The notes beneath the pieces are model-generated. The model searched no databases. It was not told where the DNA came from and saw nothing but the letters and a program-made list of their open reading frames with translations. A DNA stretch of 22,803 nucleotides, taken from positions 1-22,803 of the forward strand of contig CANPNN010000003.1 of NCBI GenBank assembly GCA_947575475.1, given 5' to 3'. A program made the position numbers and the translations under genes. Of the stretch, positions 1 to 7,673 are shown piece after piece (the stretch's first letter is position 1; the number at the start of each line of letters is the position of its first letter). This DNA is from an uncultured Pseudoflavonifractor sp. GTDB taxonomy: Bacteria > Bacillota_A > Clostridia > Oscillospirales > Oscillospiraceae.

Positions 1-584
1 CTCTGCGGACACTGGAGAACAGCGCATATATTACCGAGATCATTATCGCAGCCAGGGAGGAAATGCTGGTCCCTCTGGGACAGCTCTGCAAGGAAGCTGC
101 GCTTACAAAAGTGCGGAAGATCGTGGTGGGGGGAGAGTCCCGTTCTGCCTCAGTACTGGCGGGAATTCGCGAGGCAGACCCTGCCTCTGAGCTGATTGCG
201 GTTCATGATGGAGATCGTCCTTTGGTAACGGAGGAGATTATCAACGCTGCCATAGAGAAAGCGGTGGAGCGAGGGGCGGCCGCCCCAGCCGTGCCGGTGA
301 AGGATACCATCAAGCGAGCGGTGGGCGGGATTGTGACGGGAGCTTTGGACCGTTCGGAACTCTATGCGGTCCAGACTCCTCAGGTTTTTGAGCATGGTCT
401 TATTTTAGGGGCATTGGAGAAAGCTCTGACAGATGGGATAGAACTTACCGATGACTGTTCAGCTGTGGAGCGGATCGGTATGCCGGTTTGTCTTACCGAG
501 GGGTCTTATGACAATATTAAACTCACGACCCCGGAGGATCTGGCGGTGGCGGAAGCCATTTTGGAAAGGTGGGGCATCCTGTGA
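1..584 (+). CDS. ispD: 2-C-methyl-D-erythritol 4-phosphate cytidylyltransferase, 5' partial
   Basis: IspD transfers CMP from CTP to methylerythritol phosphate, the third step of the cytosolic MEP isoprenoid pathway. The reading frame is open from base 3, so the gene starts upstream; about 193 residues are present of a family length near 230, and the N-terminal CTP-binding loop is missing. Visible family motifs are [15 protein letters not shown], the VKDTIK segment, [14 protein letters not shown] and the C-terminal [14 protein letters not shown]. The usual HDAARP or HDGARP motif reads HDGDRP here. The stop overlaps the GTG start of ispF by four bases (GTGA), so the two MEP enzymes are probably translationally coupled. 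The identification is firm; the true start cannot be seen. Confidence 0.95.
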   Translation, partial: LRTLENSAYITEIIIAAREEMLVPLGQLCKEAALTKVRKIVVGGESRSASVLAGIREADPASELIAVHDGDRPLVTEEIINAAIEKAVERGAAAPAVPVKDTIKRAVGGIVTGALDRSELYAVQTPQVFEHGLILGALEKALTDGIELTDDCSAVERIGMPVCLTEGSYDNIKLTTPEDLAVAEAILERWGIL

Positions 585-1060
585 GGATTGGGCAGGGCTA
601 CGATGTACATAGGTTGGTGGAGGGGCGGAAGCTTATTTTGGGCGGGGTGGAGATCCCCTGTGAGAAGGGACTTTTGGGCCATTCGGATGCCGATGTACTG
701 ACCCACGCCCTCATGGACGCCCTGCTGGGAGCCTGCGCCTTGGGGGACATTGGGCATCTGTTCCCCGACAATGACCCTGCCTACGCTGGGGCGGACAGCT
801 TGAAGCTGCTGGACAGGGTTGTGGATCTGTTGCAGGGGAAGGGCTTTTCCGTGGGCAATGTGGATATGACCGTGGTGGCTCAGGCCCCTAAACTGGCCCC
901 TTATATCTCGGAGATGCGGCAAAATCTTGCCTTGAGGCTGAGGGTGGACCTGGACCGGGTCAGCGTGAAGGCTACCACTGAGGAGCATTTGGGATTCACC
1001 GGCAGGGGTGAGGGGATCGCCGCCCAGGCGGTGTGCCTGGTGAGGGAAGGCGGGGATTAA
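581..1060 (+). CDS. ispF: 2-C-methyl-D-erythritol 2,4-cyclodiphosphate synthase
   Basis: IspF cyclises CDP-methylerythritol 2-phosphate to methylerythritol cyclodiphosphate with loss of CMP, in the same pathway as ispD. The 159-residue product begins [10 protein letters not shown] (V read as Met), with metal ligands Asp8 and His10 at the positions known from E. coli. It contains [20 protein letters not shown] with the third metal ligand His, then [11 protein letters not shown], and ends with the [17 protein letters not shown] block typical of the family. I chose GTG at 581 rather than the in-frame ATG at 569, because GTG gives the canonical N-terminus and a GGAAAGGTGG SD-like run lies just upstream. 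The gene overlaps ispD by four bases. No gene follows for 211 bases. Confidence 0.97.
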   Translation: MRIGQGYDVHRLVEGRKLILGGVEIPCEKGLLGHSDADVLTHALMDALLGACALGDIGHLFPDNDPAYAGADSLKLLDRVVDLLQGKGFSVGNVDMTVVAQAPKLAPYISEMRQNLALRLRVDLDRVSVKATTEEHLGFTGRGEGIAAQAVCLVREGGD

Positions 1061-1271
1061 ATAAACGTGGTGAAAAGGGATGCTACCAGATATCCGTGAA
1101 AGGGAAAAAGGTCTCGATCATTTGGATCATAGCCATCAAAGAGTAAGCTTGGCGTTGACCTCCGGTTCCCAAACGCTCCTATCCCGCATATCATGCGGTG
1201 AGAGGAGCGTTTTTGCCTTTCTCGTGGAAGGCCATTTCTCTCATACCCATAGAAAGGAATGGTCGTTCGTT
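1061..1271 (+). other. Intergenic leader or possible small RNA with nested pairings
   Basis: No convincing gene lies here. Three short complementary pairs nest inside one another: GGGA 1102-1105 with TCCC 1167-1170, AGGTC 1109-1113 with GACCT 1157-1161, and GCCA 1132-1135 with TGGC 1150-1153. They sit directly before a strong terminator hairpin (1171-1214). A direct repeat GATCAT-TTG-GATCAT lies in the internal loop region. The arrangement resembles a leader RNA or riboswitch followed by its terminator, but the helices are only 4-5 bp and could be chance. I do not recognise any known RNA family. The last about 55 bases carry the SD (AGAAAGGAA, near 1250) of the next gene; I see no good promoter. 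Confidence 0.35.
1171..1214 (+). terminator. Rho-independent terminator with two-part stem
   Basis: AAACGCTCCT (1171-1180) pairs perfectly with AGGAGCGTTT (1203-1212), followed by a T run. The loop holds a second perfect stem, CCGCAT (1184-1189) with ATGCGG (1193-1198). This ends transcription from ispDF, or acts as an attenuator ahead of the DUF3343 gene. Confidence 0.85.
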
Positions 1272-1526
1272 ATGGTTTACTATCTGATCGTCTGTCGCTC
1301 CCTGACCTACGCCCAGCGGACCCAGATGGCACTGGAACGGGCCGGGATCACCGCCCATATCCTTCGTTCGCCAAAGGTGATAGATAGCGAGGGGTGCAGT
1401 CACTCGGTGAAAGTTTCGGAACGGAATCTGGCAAATGCCCTGATGGTTTTGGCCCGGGCCGGTCTCGGCCCTAAACGGGTATTCATTATGGCCAGTGACG
1501 GAAGTTATAAGGAGGTGCTGCTCTGA
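1272..1526 (+). CDS. DUF3343 family small protein (putative Se/S carrier-like)
   Basis: This 84-residue soluble protein starts MVYYLIVCRSLTYAQRTQMA and has the pattern of the DUF3343 family: a short beta strand, a helix, then a central segment around SEGCSHSVKV with one cysteine. Family members often sit beside selD, yedF-like and cysteine-desulfurase genes and have been proposed to carry selenium or sulfur; that role is inference here. I chose ATG 1272 (SD AGAAAGGAA upstream) over an in-frame ATG at 1080, which would force translation through a terminator hairpin. The stop overlaps the next gene's start by one base (TGATG), and a strong AAGGAGGTG SD for that gene lies inside this one. The pairing with a desulfurase-like enzyme supports a joint role in sulfur or selenium transfer. 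Confidence 0.75.
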   Translation: MVYYLIVCRSLTYAQRTQMALERAGITAHILRSPKVIDSEGCSHSVKVSERNLANALMVLARAGLGPKRVFIMASDGSYKEVLL

Positions 1527-2650
1527 TGATTTATCTGGACAGCGCCGCCACCACGCTGCAGAAGCCATATTCCGTTCGGCGGGCAGTGTTTTCTGCCATG
1601 GAGCAAATGGCCTCTCCCGGCCGGGGTGGTCACCGACCTGCCATGCTGGCGGCGGAGACTGCATTCAACTGCCGGCAAGCCGCCGCAGAATTGTTCCATA
1701 TCAAGGATCCGGAGAATGTGATATTCACTCTCAATGCTACCCATGCCCTGAATCTGGCCATCAAATCGGTGGTAAAGCCGGGGGATACGGTTGTGGTCTC
1801 CGGATACGAGCACAATGCCGTGACACGGCCGTTGGCGGGATTGGGCTGTCATATCAAGGTAGCTCGTTCTCCCCTCTTTGACCAGGAGGCAATGCTGACA
1901 GCTTTTGCTGAACAGATCACAGAAGAGGTATCCTGTGTAATTTGCACCCATGTTTCCAATGTGTTCGGCTTTATTCTGCCCATAGAGGATATTGCCCGCT
2001 TATGTCGGGACCGGGGCATCCCATTTATTTTGGACGCATCCCAATCGGCGGGAGCGCTACCCGTTCATATGGATGAGTTGGGCTGTGCCTTTATTGGAAT
2101 GCCGGGGCATAAGGGGCTTTATGGACCTCAAGGGACCGGACTTCTTCTTTGCGGAGAAGGCTGGAATACGACTCCGCTTTTGGAGGGGGGGACAGGAAGC
2201 CTGTCGGCCCGACAGGAGATGCCGGACTTTCTCCCGGATCGCCTGGAGGCTGGGACTCACAATGTTCCTGGTATCGCAGGACTTTTAGAGGGGATCCGCT
2301 TTGTAAAGAACCGGGGAGAAGGGGCCATCCTTCGGCGGGAGCAAGAGCTGACCCGGCAGGCCAGACAAGGGCTTTTGGGGATCGCCGGGATCACCGTATA
2401 TGCGGCACGGGACTGGACAGCTCAAGCGGGGGTCCTCTCTTTTCAGCTTGATAAACTTGACTGTGAGGAGGTAGGGGAGCGGTTAGGACGGATAAATATA
2501 GCCGTCCGGGCCGGCCTTCATTGTGCCCCCTATGCCCATGAGAGCGCAGGTACGAAGGAGAGAGGGACGGTACGTGTAAGTTTTTCCGATTTTAATACCC
2601 CGGCCGAGGTGCGAAGCCTGATTCGGGAGGTCTCCAGGCTGACGGTATAG
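1526..2650 (+). CDS. Class V aminotransferase, cysteine desulfurase family (EF2568-like)
   Basis: A PLP enzyme of 374 residues. It opens with IYLDSAATTLQKP. It has EHNA at 95-98, the cofactor Asp170 in LDASQSAG, the PLP-binding Lys196 in MPGHKGLYGPQGTG, and the catalytic-loop Cys333 in VRAGLHCAP as in SufS-type desulfurases, followed by GTVRVSF. Such enzymes take sulfur or selenium from cysteine or selenocysteine as an enzyme-bound persulfide or selenide. The length and the GLYGPQGTG loop fit the family named after Enterococcus faecalis EF2568, known from clusters for selenium-dependent molybdenum hydroxylases. No selD or hydroxylase lies in this window, so the exact substrate is open. It is translationally coupled to the DUF3343 gene and followed by a terminator, so the two form a short operon. 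Confidence 0.88.
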   Translation: MIYLDSAATTLQKPYSVRRAVFSAMEQMASPGRGGHRPAMLAAETAFNCRQAAAELFHIKDPENVIFTLNATHALNLAIKSVVKPGDTVVVSGYEHNAVTRPLAGLGCHIKVARSPLFDQEAMLTAFAEQITEEVSCVICTHVSNVFGFILPIEDIARLCRDRGIPFILDASQSAGALPVHMDELGCAFIGMPGHKGLYGPQGTGLLLCGEGWNTTPLLEGGTGSLSARQEMPDFLPDRLEAGTHNVPGIAGLLEGIRFVKNRGEGAILRREQELTRQARQGLLGIAGITVYAARDWTAQAGVLSFQLDKLDCEEVGERLGRINIAVRAGLHCAPYAHESAGTKERGTVRVSFSDFNTPAEVRSLIREVSRLTV

Positions 2651-2657
2651 GACGGAG

Positions 2658-2690
2658 AAGGGGACCTGATAAAGGCCCCTTTTCTTTTTT
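2658..2690 (+). terminator. Rho-independent terminator after the desulfurase-like gene
   Basis: AAGGGG (2658-2663) pairs with CCCCTT (2676-2681), with an inner CCT/AGG extension around a short loop, followed by a T-rich run to 2690. It closes the DUF3343/desulfurase operon. Confidence 0.8.
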
Positions 2691-2756
2691 GCAAAAAAGG
2701 ACAGGCCGGGAGATGGAAAAGGGCAGAAATTCAGGAAAAATTAACGATTAACTCCC

Positions 2757-2785
2757 TTGCGCACAGAAGGAAAATCAAGTATAAT
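2757..2785 (+). promoter_or_regulatory. Sigma-A promoter for the cdaA operon
   Basis: TTGCGC (2757-2762), a 17-base spacer and a perfect TATAAT (2780-2785), 66 bases ahead of the cdaA start. The -35 matches only TTG of TTGACA. An A/T-rich stretch with a direct repeat ATTAAC-G-ATTAAC (2740-2752) lies just upstream and could help RNA polymerase or bind a regulator. The position between a terminator and cdaA supports the call. Confidence 0.8.
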
Positions 2786-2850
2786 AATCATAATTGCGGG
2801 GGAATGCCCTCTGCGGGAAAATCGGGTGCAGCCAGGAGGGAGGAGTCAGG

Positions 2851-3744
2851 ATGGAGCAAGTGATCGCGGCGGCAGGGCGTGTGTTTTCCAATTTTGGGAT
2901 GATCGCCATCACGGATATTATCGATATTGCCATTATGGCCTTCCTCATTTATAAGTTTATTGAACTGATCCGCTCCACCAATTCGGGAAAAGTTGCAAAG
3001 GGTATCATTTTTGTACTGCTGGCGCTGGCTGTTTCCGGAGTGTGCCATCTGTATACTGTCAATTGGCTTTTGAACCGGGCTGTGGAGGTGGGCGTACTGG
3101 CCCTGGTCATCCTGTTTCAGCCCGAGCTTAGGAAGCTATTGGAGCAAGTTGGCAGCAGCCGGATCGGAAAGGTCTTTTCCGGGGGGCGGCCCATGGTCTC
3201 CGATGAACTGGATGGAGCGATTTCGCAGACGGTGGAGGCTTACGCTGAGCTTTCCAAGAGTAAGACGGGAGCCTTGATGGTCTTTGAGCGGAACAATATG
3301 CTGGACGACGCCATCCGCACGGGGACTCGGCTGGATACCGTGGTCAACAGTGAGCTTCTGAAAAATATATTCTGGAATAAGGCGCCTCTCCACGATGGCG
3401 CCGTCATAGTTCGGGACGGGCGGATCGTAGGAGCCGGATGTATGCTTCCAATGTCGGGAAATGTAAATCTCTCCAAGGAGTTAGGGATGCGCCACCGGGC
3501 CGGTATCGGCGCCAGTGAACAGACCGATGCAGTGGTAGCTATTGTCTCGGAGGAGACGGGTTCTATCTCTGTGGCGGTGGGGGGGATGCTAAAGCGGCAT
3601 TTGGCCCCTGAGACTTTGGAACGGCTTCTCCGTAATGAACTGATACCCGATAAAAAGGAGGAGGACACCTCCATTTTTAACAAGTTGTCCACTCTGTTCC
3701 AGGGAAAAAAGGAGGGGTCACCGGATGGAGAGACAAAAAAATAA
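2851..3744 (+). CDS. cdaA: Diadenylate cyclase CdaA
   Basis: CdaA is the membrane-bound enzyme that joins two ATP molecules into c-di-AMP, a second messenger for potassium, osmotic and cell-wall control. The 297-residue protein has three N-terminal hydrophobic segments (about 17-38, 49-68 and 70-90), then the FQPELRKLLE linker and a DAC domain. The two signature motifs are intact: DGA at 182-184 in LHDGAVIV and RHR at 214-216 in MRHRAGIGASE, followed by VVAIVSEETGSISVA. ATG 2851 was chosen because of the strong AGGAGGGAGGAG site (2834-2845); an in-frame TTG at 2794 would lie about at the predicted transcription start. It overlaps cdaR by 20 bases. A good sigma-A promoter precedes it. Confidence 0.96.
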   Translation: MEQVIAAAGRVFSNFGMIAITDIIDIAIMAFLIYKFIELIRSTNSGKVAKGIIFVLLALAVSGVCHLYTVNWLLNRAVEVGVLALVILFQPELRKLLEQVGSSRIGKVFSGGRPMVSDELDGAISQTVEAYAELSKSKTGALMVFERNNMLDDAIRTGTRLDTVVNSELLKNIFWNKAPLHDGAVIVRDGRIVGAGCMLPMSGNVNLSKELGMRHRAGIGASEQTDAVVAIVSEETGSISVAVGGMLKRHLAPETLERLLRNELIPDKKEEDTSIFNKLSTLFQGKKEGSPDGETKK

Positions 3745-4960
3745 AGGTCTTTATATGGTCGTCTCCGTCTTGGTGGCCATTGGCCTGTGGACCTATGTGG
3801 TGGGGGCGCTGAACCCGGATAGTTCGGGGCCGGTGCGGAATTTGCCAGTTACCTTTGCAGGGACCAATGTGCTGGAAAGCCGGGAGTTGATGATCACCAG
3901 CGGGCTGGAGCAGACGGTTACCCTTAACGTCACCGGCAAGCGGGATGCGCTTCTGGCCTTGTCCGCAGACACGGTCTCCGTCACCATAGATGTATCCTCT
4001 ATCACACAGCCGGGACAATATTCCAGTGAGTATCAGGTTTCCTACAGTCCCCCCCCTGGTGTTTCCTTCAACTCTGTAGCTATTATGGACCGATATCCCC
4101 AGACAGTGTCCTTCACTGTGGTCCGTCAGGCTACCCGTACGATCCCGATTCGGGGTACCTCCACAGGAAGCGTGGCAGAGGGGTATCAGATCGGAGAATT
4201 CAGTTTTACTCCTGAGACTTTGGAGGTCCGCGGAGAGGAAGCGCTGGTAAATCAAATTGACTATGCTCTGGTAACATTAGACCAGGAGGATATGTCTGAG
4301 ACATATAACGGAGATTTGCCCTATGTCTTTGTCACCTTTACAGGGGATGTGATGGATCCGGCAGGGTTGGAGACAAGCGACACCCTGATACGGACCACGC
4401 TGCCCGTTTTCCAGTTGAAGGAGGTGCCGCTGACCGTCAATATTATTCCTGGCGGCGGCGCTACCGATAAAAATGTGAAGGTAGATATAGAGCCGGAAAG
4501 CATCGTGGTTTCCGGTGCTCCTGCGGATCTGGAGCCCTTGAAGGAGATCTCTCTGGGGGATATAGACCTTGCCAAGGTAATGGGCAGCGATATGTTGACC
4601 TTCCCCATAACGCTCTCCTCTGAGCTCACGAACGTAAGCGGAGTCGCTGAGGCGACGGTAGCCCTTACAATGGAAGGGCTTACCACTGCGACTCTGGAAG
4701 TGAATAATATTGAGCTGATCCACTGCCCTGAGGGTTATACTGCCAGCGCGGTAACCCAGACCCGGCAGATCCAGATCCGGGGGGCGGCAGATGCGGTGAA
4801 TGCGGTGGCGGCGTCTCAACTTCTTATCGTGGCGGATCTGGCAAATACAGTGACGGCTACGGGGACCCAAACCATTCCAGTGAAGGTCTATTTGAATGGG
4901 CGCAATGACGTTGGGGTAGTGGGCGATTACAATATTGTAGTGTCCGTTGTTCGCCAGTAG
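3725..4960 (+). CDS. cdaR: CdaA regulator with YbbR repeats
   Basis: CdaR is a membrane-anchored extracytoplasmic protein that binds and modulates CdaA. This 411-residue protein has a short basic start (MERQKNK), one hydrophobic anchor (about 8-28, GLYMVVSVLVAIGLWTYVVG), and then several beta-rich repeats of the YbbR type, each with a V-x-V...G pattern (for example VTLNVTGKRD, IPIRGTSTGS, LEVRGEE, IVVSGAP, IQIRGAAD). It should face outward with only the tail inside. The ATG lies 20 bases inside cdaA, so the two are tightly coupled. In most Firmicutes glmM follows as the third gene of this operon; here the next genes are DUF5685 and a J-domain protein instead. Confidence 0.92.
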   Translation: MERQKNKGLYMVVSVLVAIGLWTYVVGALNPDSSGPVRNLPVTFAGTNVLESRELMITSGLEQTVTLNVTGKRDALLALSADTVSVTIDVSSITQPGQYSSEYQVSYSPPPGVSFNSVAIMDRYPQTVSFTVVRQATRTIPIRGTSTGSVAEGYQIGEFSFTPETLEVRGEEALVNQIDYALVTLDQEDMSETYNGDLPYVFVTFTGDVMDPAGLETSDTLIRTTLPVFQLKEVPLTVNIIPGGGATDKNVKVDIEPESIVVSGAPADLEPLKEISLGDIDLAKVMGSDMLTFPITLSSELTNVSGVAEATVALTMEGLTTATLEVNNIELIHCPEGYTASAVTQTRQIQIRGAADAVNAVAASQLLIVADLANTVTATGTQTIPVKVYLNGRNDVGVVGDYNIVVSVVRQ

Positions 4961-4973
4961 CGGGGCCGGACGG

Positions 4974-5849
4974 ATGTTTGGCTATGTGCGAGCCAGGGAG
5001 GATATGCTCCCTCAGGCTGACCGGGAGAGGTACGAAGCCGCCTACTGTGGGCTTTGTCTCACCATGAAAAAGCGGTATGGGGCGATATCCCGCCTGTTTC
5101 TCAACTATGATTTTGTGTTTCTTGCTATGCTGTTGGATTCTGAAGAGACGGTTAGACCGACAGAGTGTGTGAAATGTCCGCTTCATCCGGTGAGAGGAAA
5201 GACGGCCTGCAAAGGCGAGGGCTGGATGGAGACCGCTGCGGGGGAGAGCGTAATCCTGACCTGGTGGAAACTGCGGGATGCGGTGGCGGATGGTGGGTTC
5301 CTTACCCGTTTATCGGCCCGGTTTTTAGGCCTGTTCTTAAGGCCTGGTTATCACCAAGCAAGGGGCGGATGTCTGGAATTTGATGTCCAGACTGCCCGAC
5401 TTTTGGCAGAACTGCGGGAGTTGGAGAGACACAAAAGCCCCTCTATTGACCAAACGGCGGACTGCTTTGCTCGGATTTTGCAGGCGGCGGCGCCCACCGT
5501 TGGGGAGATGGGGCTGGACCGGTCCCGGCAGCAGCTTCTGTATCATCTGGGACGGTGGATCTATCTGATCGACGCAGTAGATGATTTGACTGAGGACAAA
5601 AAGACGGGTAATTACAATCCGGTGGCCGCCAGGTTTCCGGAATGGAGTCAGGAGGACCGGGATTATCTCCGCCATAATATGGATCACTCATTGGCGTTGG
5701 TGGGAGCGGTCTTTCAATTGTTGCCAGTTACCATTTGGAGTCCTGTGTTGGAAAACATTATATATAGTGGCCTGCCGACTGTGGAAGAGTTGGTCTTTTC
5801 TGGAAAATGGCGGGAATATCAAAAGAAACGTAGGAGAAACAAGGGATGA
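4974..5849 (+). CDS. DUF5685 family protein
   Basis: The 291-residue product starts [20 protein letters not shown], the usual beginning of the DUF5685 family, whose function is not known to me. The N-terminal third carries cysteines in [15 protein letters not shown] and KTACKG that could bind a metal. The rest looks all-helical, with a motif [15 protein letters not shown] (about 200-214). That aspartate-rich helix, followed by KKTGNYNP, resembles the metal-diphosphate-binding motif of class I prenyl-transfer enzymes; this is a resemblance, not proof of activity. The tail is strongly basic (KKRRRNKG). There is no signal peptide. It starts 13 bases after cdaR and overlaps the J-domain gene by four bases (ATGA). 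The family assignment is good, the function unknown. Confidence 0.8.
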   Translation: MFGYVRAREDMLPQADRERYEAAYCGLCLTMKKRYGAISRLFLNYDFVFLAMLLDSEETVRPTECVKCPLHPVRGKTACKGEGWMETAAGESVILTWWKLRDAVADGGFLTRLSARFLGLFLRPGYHQARGGCLEFDVQTARLLAELRELERHKSPSIDQTADCFARILQAAAPTVGEMGLDRSRQQLLYHLGRWIYLIDAVDDLTEDKKTGNYNPVAARFPEWSQEDRDYLRHNMDHSLALVGAVFQLLPVTIWSPVLENIIYSGLPTVEELVFSGKWREYQKKRRRNKG

Positions 5850-6448
5850 ACGATCCTTATAATGTGTTGGGAGTAGACCCCTCTGCCAGTGACGAGGAAA
5901 TAAAGAGAGCCTACCGGGAGTTGGCCCGGAAGTATCATCCGGACAATTATCAGAACAATCCTTTGGCAGATCTGGCTGAGGAGAAAATGAAAGAGGTCAA
6001 TGAGGCTTATGATGCCATTACCCGTTCCCGCTCAGGGGGACAGGCTTATGGCAGTGCCCAGGGCCAGCAATATCAAGGACAATATGCCTATCAGCAGCAG
6101 TCCTCCGGGGATAGTGTGTTTGCCCAGATACGCCAGTGCATCAATATGGGGGATCTTAGCCGGGCAGAGCAGCTGCTGCGTGCTGCCCCCCAACAGTCTG
6201 CAGAGTGGCATTTTTTATACGGCTACTTGGCCTACCGCAAGGGGTGGCTGGATGAGGCCAGCCAGCATTTTCGGACTGCCTGCACTATGGAGCCTGGGAA
6301 TCCTGAGTACCGGCAGGCCATGTCCATGATGCAGCAGGGCGGGACCCGGTATCGTCCTGCCGGATATGGAGGCGGGGCCTGTGATGACCCTTGCACGACC
6401 TATTTGTGTATCAGCTGTTTGACTCCCTGGGGAGGACCTTGCTGCTGA
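5846..6448 (+). CDS. J-domain (DnaJ-like) protein with TPR-like region and cysteine tail
   Basis: A 200-residue protein with an N-terminal J domain (about 3-60: [20 protein letters not shown], with the HPD motif at 31-33) that should stimulate the ATPase of an Hsp70. A Gly/Gln/Tyr-rich linker follows (about 65-90). Then come two helix pairs resembling a TPR ([45 protein letters not shown]). The C-terminal tail has six cysteines and ends in Cys-Cys. It lacks the DnaJ zinc-finger and substrate-binding domains, so it is a specialised co-chaperone, not DnaJ itself. Overlap with the DUF5685 gene suggests that the two work together, perhaps with DUF5685 as client; that is inference. No terminator is evident before yicC. 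Confidence 0.88.
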   Translation: MNDPYNVLGVDPSASDEEIKRAYRELARKYHPDNYQNNPLADLAEEKMKEVNEAYDAITRSRSGGQAYGSAQGQQYQGQYAYQQQSSGDSVFAQIRQCINMGDLSRAEQLLRAAPQQSAEWHFLYGYLAYRKGWLDEASQHFRTACTMEPGNPEYRQAMSMMQQGGTRYRPAGYGGGACDDPCTTYLCISCLTPWGGPCC

Positions 6449-6486
6449 GGGATATGGTTTCAGAAGTATCGCTACATTAAAGCTGG

Positions 6487-6494
6487 AAAGGAAG
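6487..6494 (+). promoter_or_regulatory. Ribosome binding site that decides the yicC start
   Basis: AAAGGAAG lies 8 bases ahead of GTG 6503. The upstream in-frame TTG at 6497 is only two bases from this site and the downstream ATG 6512 is rather far, so GTG is favoured. Confidence 0.6.
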
Positions 6495-6502
6495 CGTTGT
6501 CA

Positions 6503-7387
6503 GTGATCAAAAGTATGACCGGCTACGGAAGGGCGAAGCAGTCCCGAAACGGGCGGAATATCACTGTGGAGCTTCGCAGCGTCAACAACCGCTATCTGGA
6601 CTGTACGGTGAAGATGCCCCGAGCCTATATCTTTGCGGAGGATGCGATCAAGACCTTGGTACAGAAAAATGTGGGCCGGGGTAAGGTGGATGTATTCATT
6701 ACGGTAGAGTCCGCCGGAGCGGAAGAATCCGTGATCACAGTCAATACCCCGTTAGCAAAAAGCTATGTACTCGCGTTGGAACAATTGAAGAAATTGGCTG
6801 GGGAAGCTGTTATGCCGGATTATACCGTTACCGACCTGGCCCGTCTTCCTGATGTGCTCACCGTCACAAAATCAGAGGAGGACTTGGAAAGTATTGCGGC
6901 CGACCTCTGCGCTGTGACGGAGGAGGCTCTTGGAAATCATACTGCCATGCGTCAGACTGAGGGACAGAAACTGGAGGAGGATATATGCGCCCGGGCAGAG
7001 ACGATCTCCTTCCTTCTTAGCAAGGTGGAGGAGCGGGCCCCGGGGAATGTAGCAGACTACAGGGCTAAGCTGATCTCCAAGCTGCAGGAGGTTTTGGGCA
7101 ACACACAGATCGACGAGAGCCGCATCCTAACGGAGGCAGCCATATACGCTGACAAGGTGGCGGTTGACGAGGAGACGGTGCGTTTGCGTTCCCACCTGTC
7201 TCAGCTTCACGAAATGCTGGAGCAGGGAGGGGCCATTGGGAGAAAACTGGATTTTTTGATTCAGGAGTTTAACCGGGAAGCCAATACCATTGGCTCTAAG
7301 TGCAGTGATATTGAGACCTCCCGTCTGGTGGTGGACATTAAGGGGGAGATCGAGAAGATCCGGGAGCAGGTCCAGAATATCGAATAG
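6503..7387 (+). CDS. yicC: YicC/YloC family endoribonuclease
   Basis: The 294-residue protein starts (V)[12 protein letters not shown], the classic YicC beginning, with [11 protein letters not shown] shortly after. It ends with the DUF1732 block [39 protein letters not shown] and [17 protein letters not shown]. Family members have been reported to act as endoribonucleases that help small-RNA turnover in enteric bacteria; the role in Clostridia is less clear. GTG 6503 gives the family N-terminus. The gene opens the conserved Firmicutes string yicC-remA-gmk-rpoZ. RemA begins 19 bases later behind an AAGAGGAGGA site. The family call is firm. Confidence 0.93.
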   Translation: MIKSMTGYGRAKQSRNGRNITVELRSVNNRYLDCTVKMPRAYIFAEDAIKTLVQKNVGRGKVDVFITVESAGAEESVITVNTPLAKSYVLALEQLKKLAGEAVMPDYTVTDLARLPDVLTVTKSEEDLESIAADLCAVTEEALGNHTAMRQTEGQKLEEDICARAETISFLLSKVEERAPGNVADYRAKLISKLQEVLGNTQIDESRILTEAAIYADKVAVDEETVRLRSHLSQLHEMLEQGGAIGRKLDFLIQEFNREANTIGSKCSDIETSRLVVDIKGEIEKIREQVQNIE

Positions 7388-7406
7388 TAGAAGAGGAGGA
7401 ACCGGG

Positions 7407-7673
7407 ATGAAGTTGGTGAACATTGGGTTTGGCAACATGGTTTCTCCGCAGCGGCTTATTTCTGTGATCGGCCCTGATTCAGCCCCTGTAAAACGGATGA
7501 TCCAAGAGGCCCGGGAATCCGGATGTCTGATCGATGCCACTTATGGGCGCCGGACGCGGGCGGTACTCATTATGGACAGCGGACATATCGTCCTCTCTGC
7601 ACTTCAGCCGGAGACGGTGTCGGCTCGGATGGCCGGAAAAGAGATAGAGACCAGCGAGGAGGAACTCACATGA
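7407..7673 (+). CDS. remA: RemA/DUF370 family DNA-binding regulator
   Basis: An 88-residue protein that starts [20 protein letters not shown] and continues with [15 protein letters not shown] and [25 protein letters not shown] split over two blocks, all typical of RemA. In Bacillus subtilis RemA forms ring-shaped oligomers that bind DNA repeats and activate biofilm-matrix and osmoprotection genes; the Clostridia targets are unknown to me. The conserved basic residues (Arg16, Arg30 and the GRRTR loop) are present. It lies between yicC and gmk as in B. subtilis, and its stop overlaps the gmk start (ATGA). Confidence 0.93.
   Translation: MKLVNIGFGNMVSPQRLISVIGPDSAPVKRMIQEARESGCLIDATYGRRTRAVLIMDSGHIVLSALQPETVSARMAGKEIETSEEELT

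Noticed and set aside
1096..1146. A 16-codon reading frame starting at GTG 1096 (VKGKKVSIIWIIAIKE)
   Set aside because: The peptide is plausible as a leader, but there is no SD before it and nothing else supports translation.
1080..1271. A longer start for the DUF3343 gene
   Set aside because: The extra 64 residues run through the terminator hairpin, do not fit the family N-terminus, and lack an SD.
2794..2850. TTG start that would extend CdaA by 19 residues
   Set aside because: It lies about nine bases after the -10 element, near the predicted transcript start, so it has no room for an SD; ATG 2851 has a strong one.
6449..6502. Possible promoter or terminator between the J-domain gene and yicC
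   Set aside because: No hairpin with a T run and no convincing -35/-10 pair in these 54 bases.
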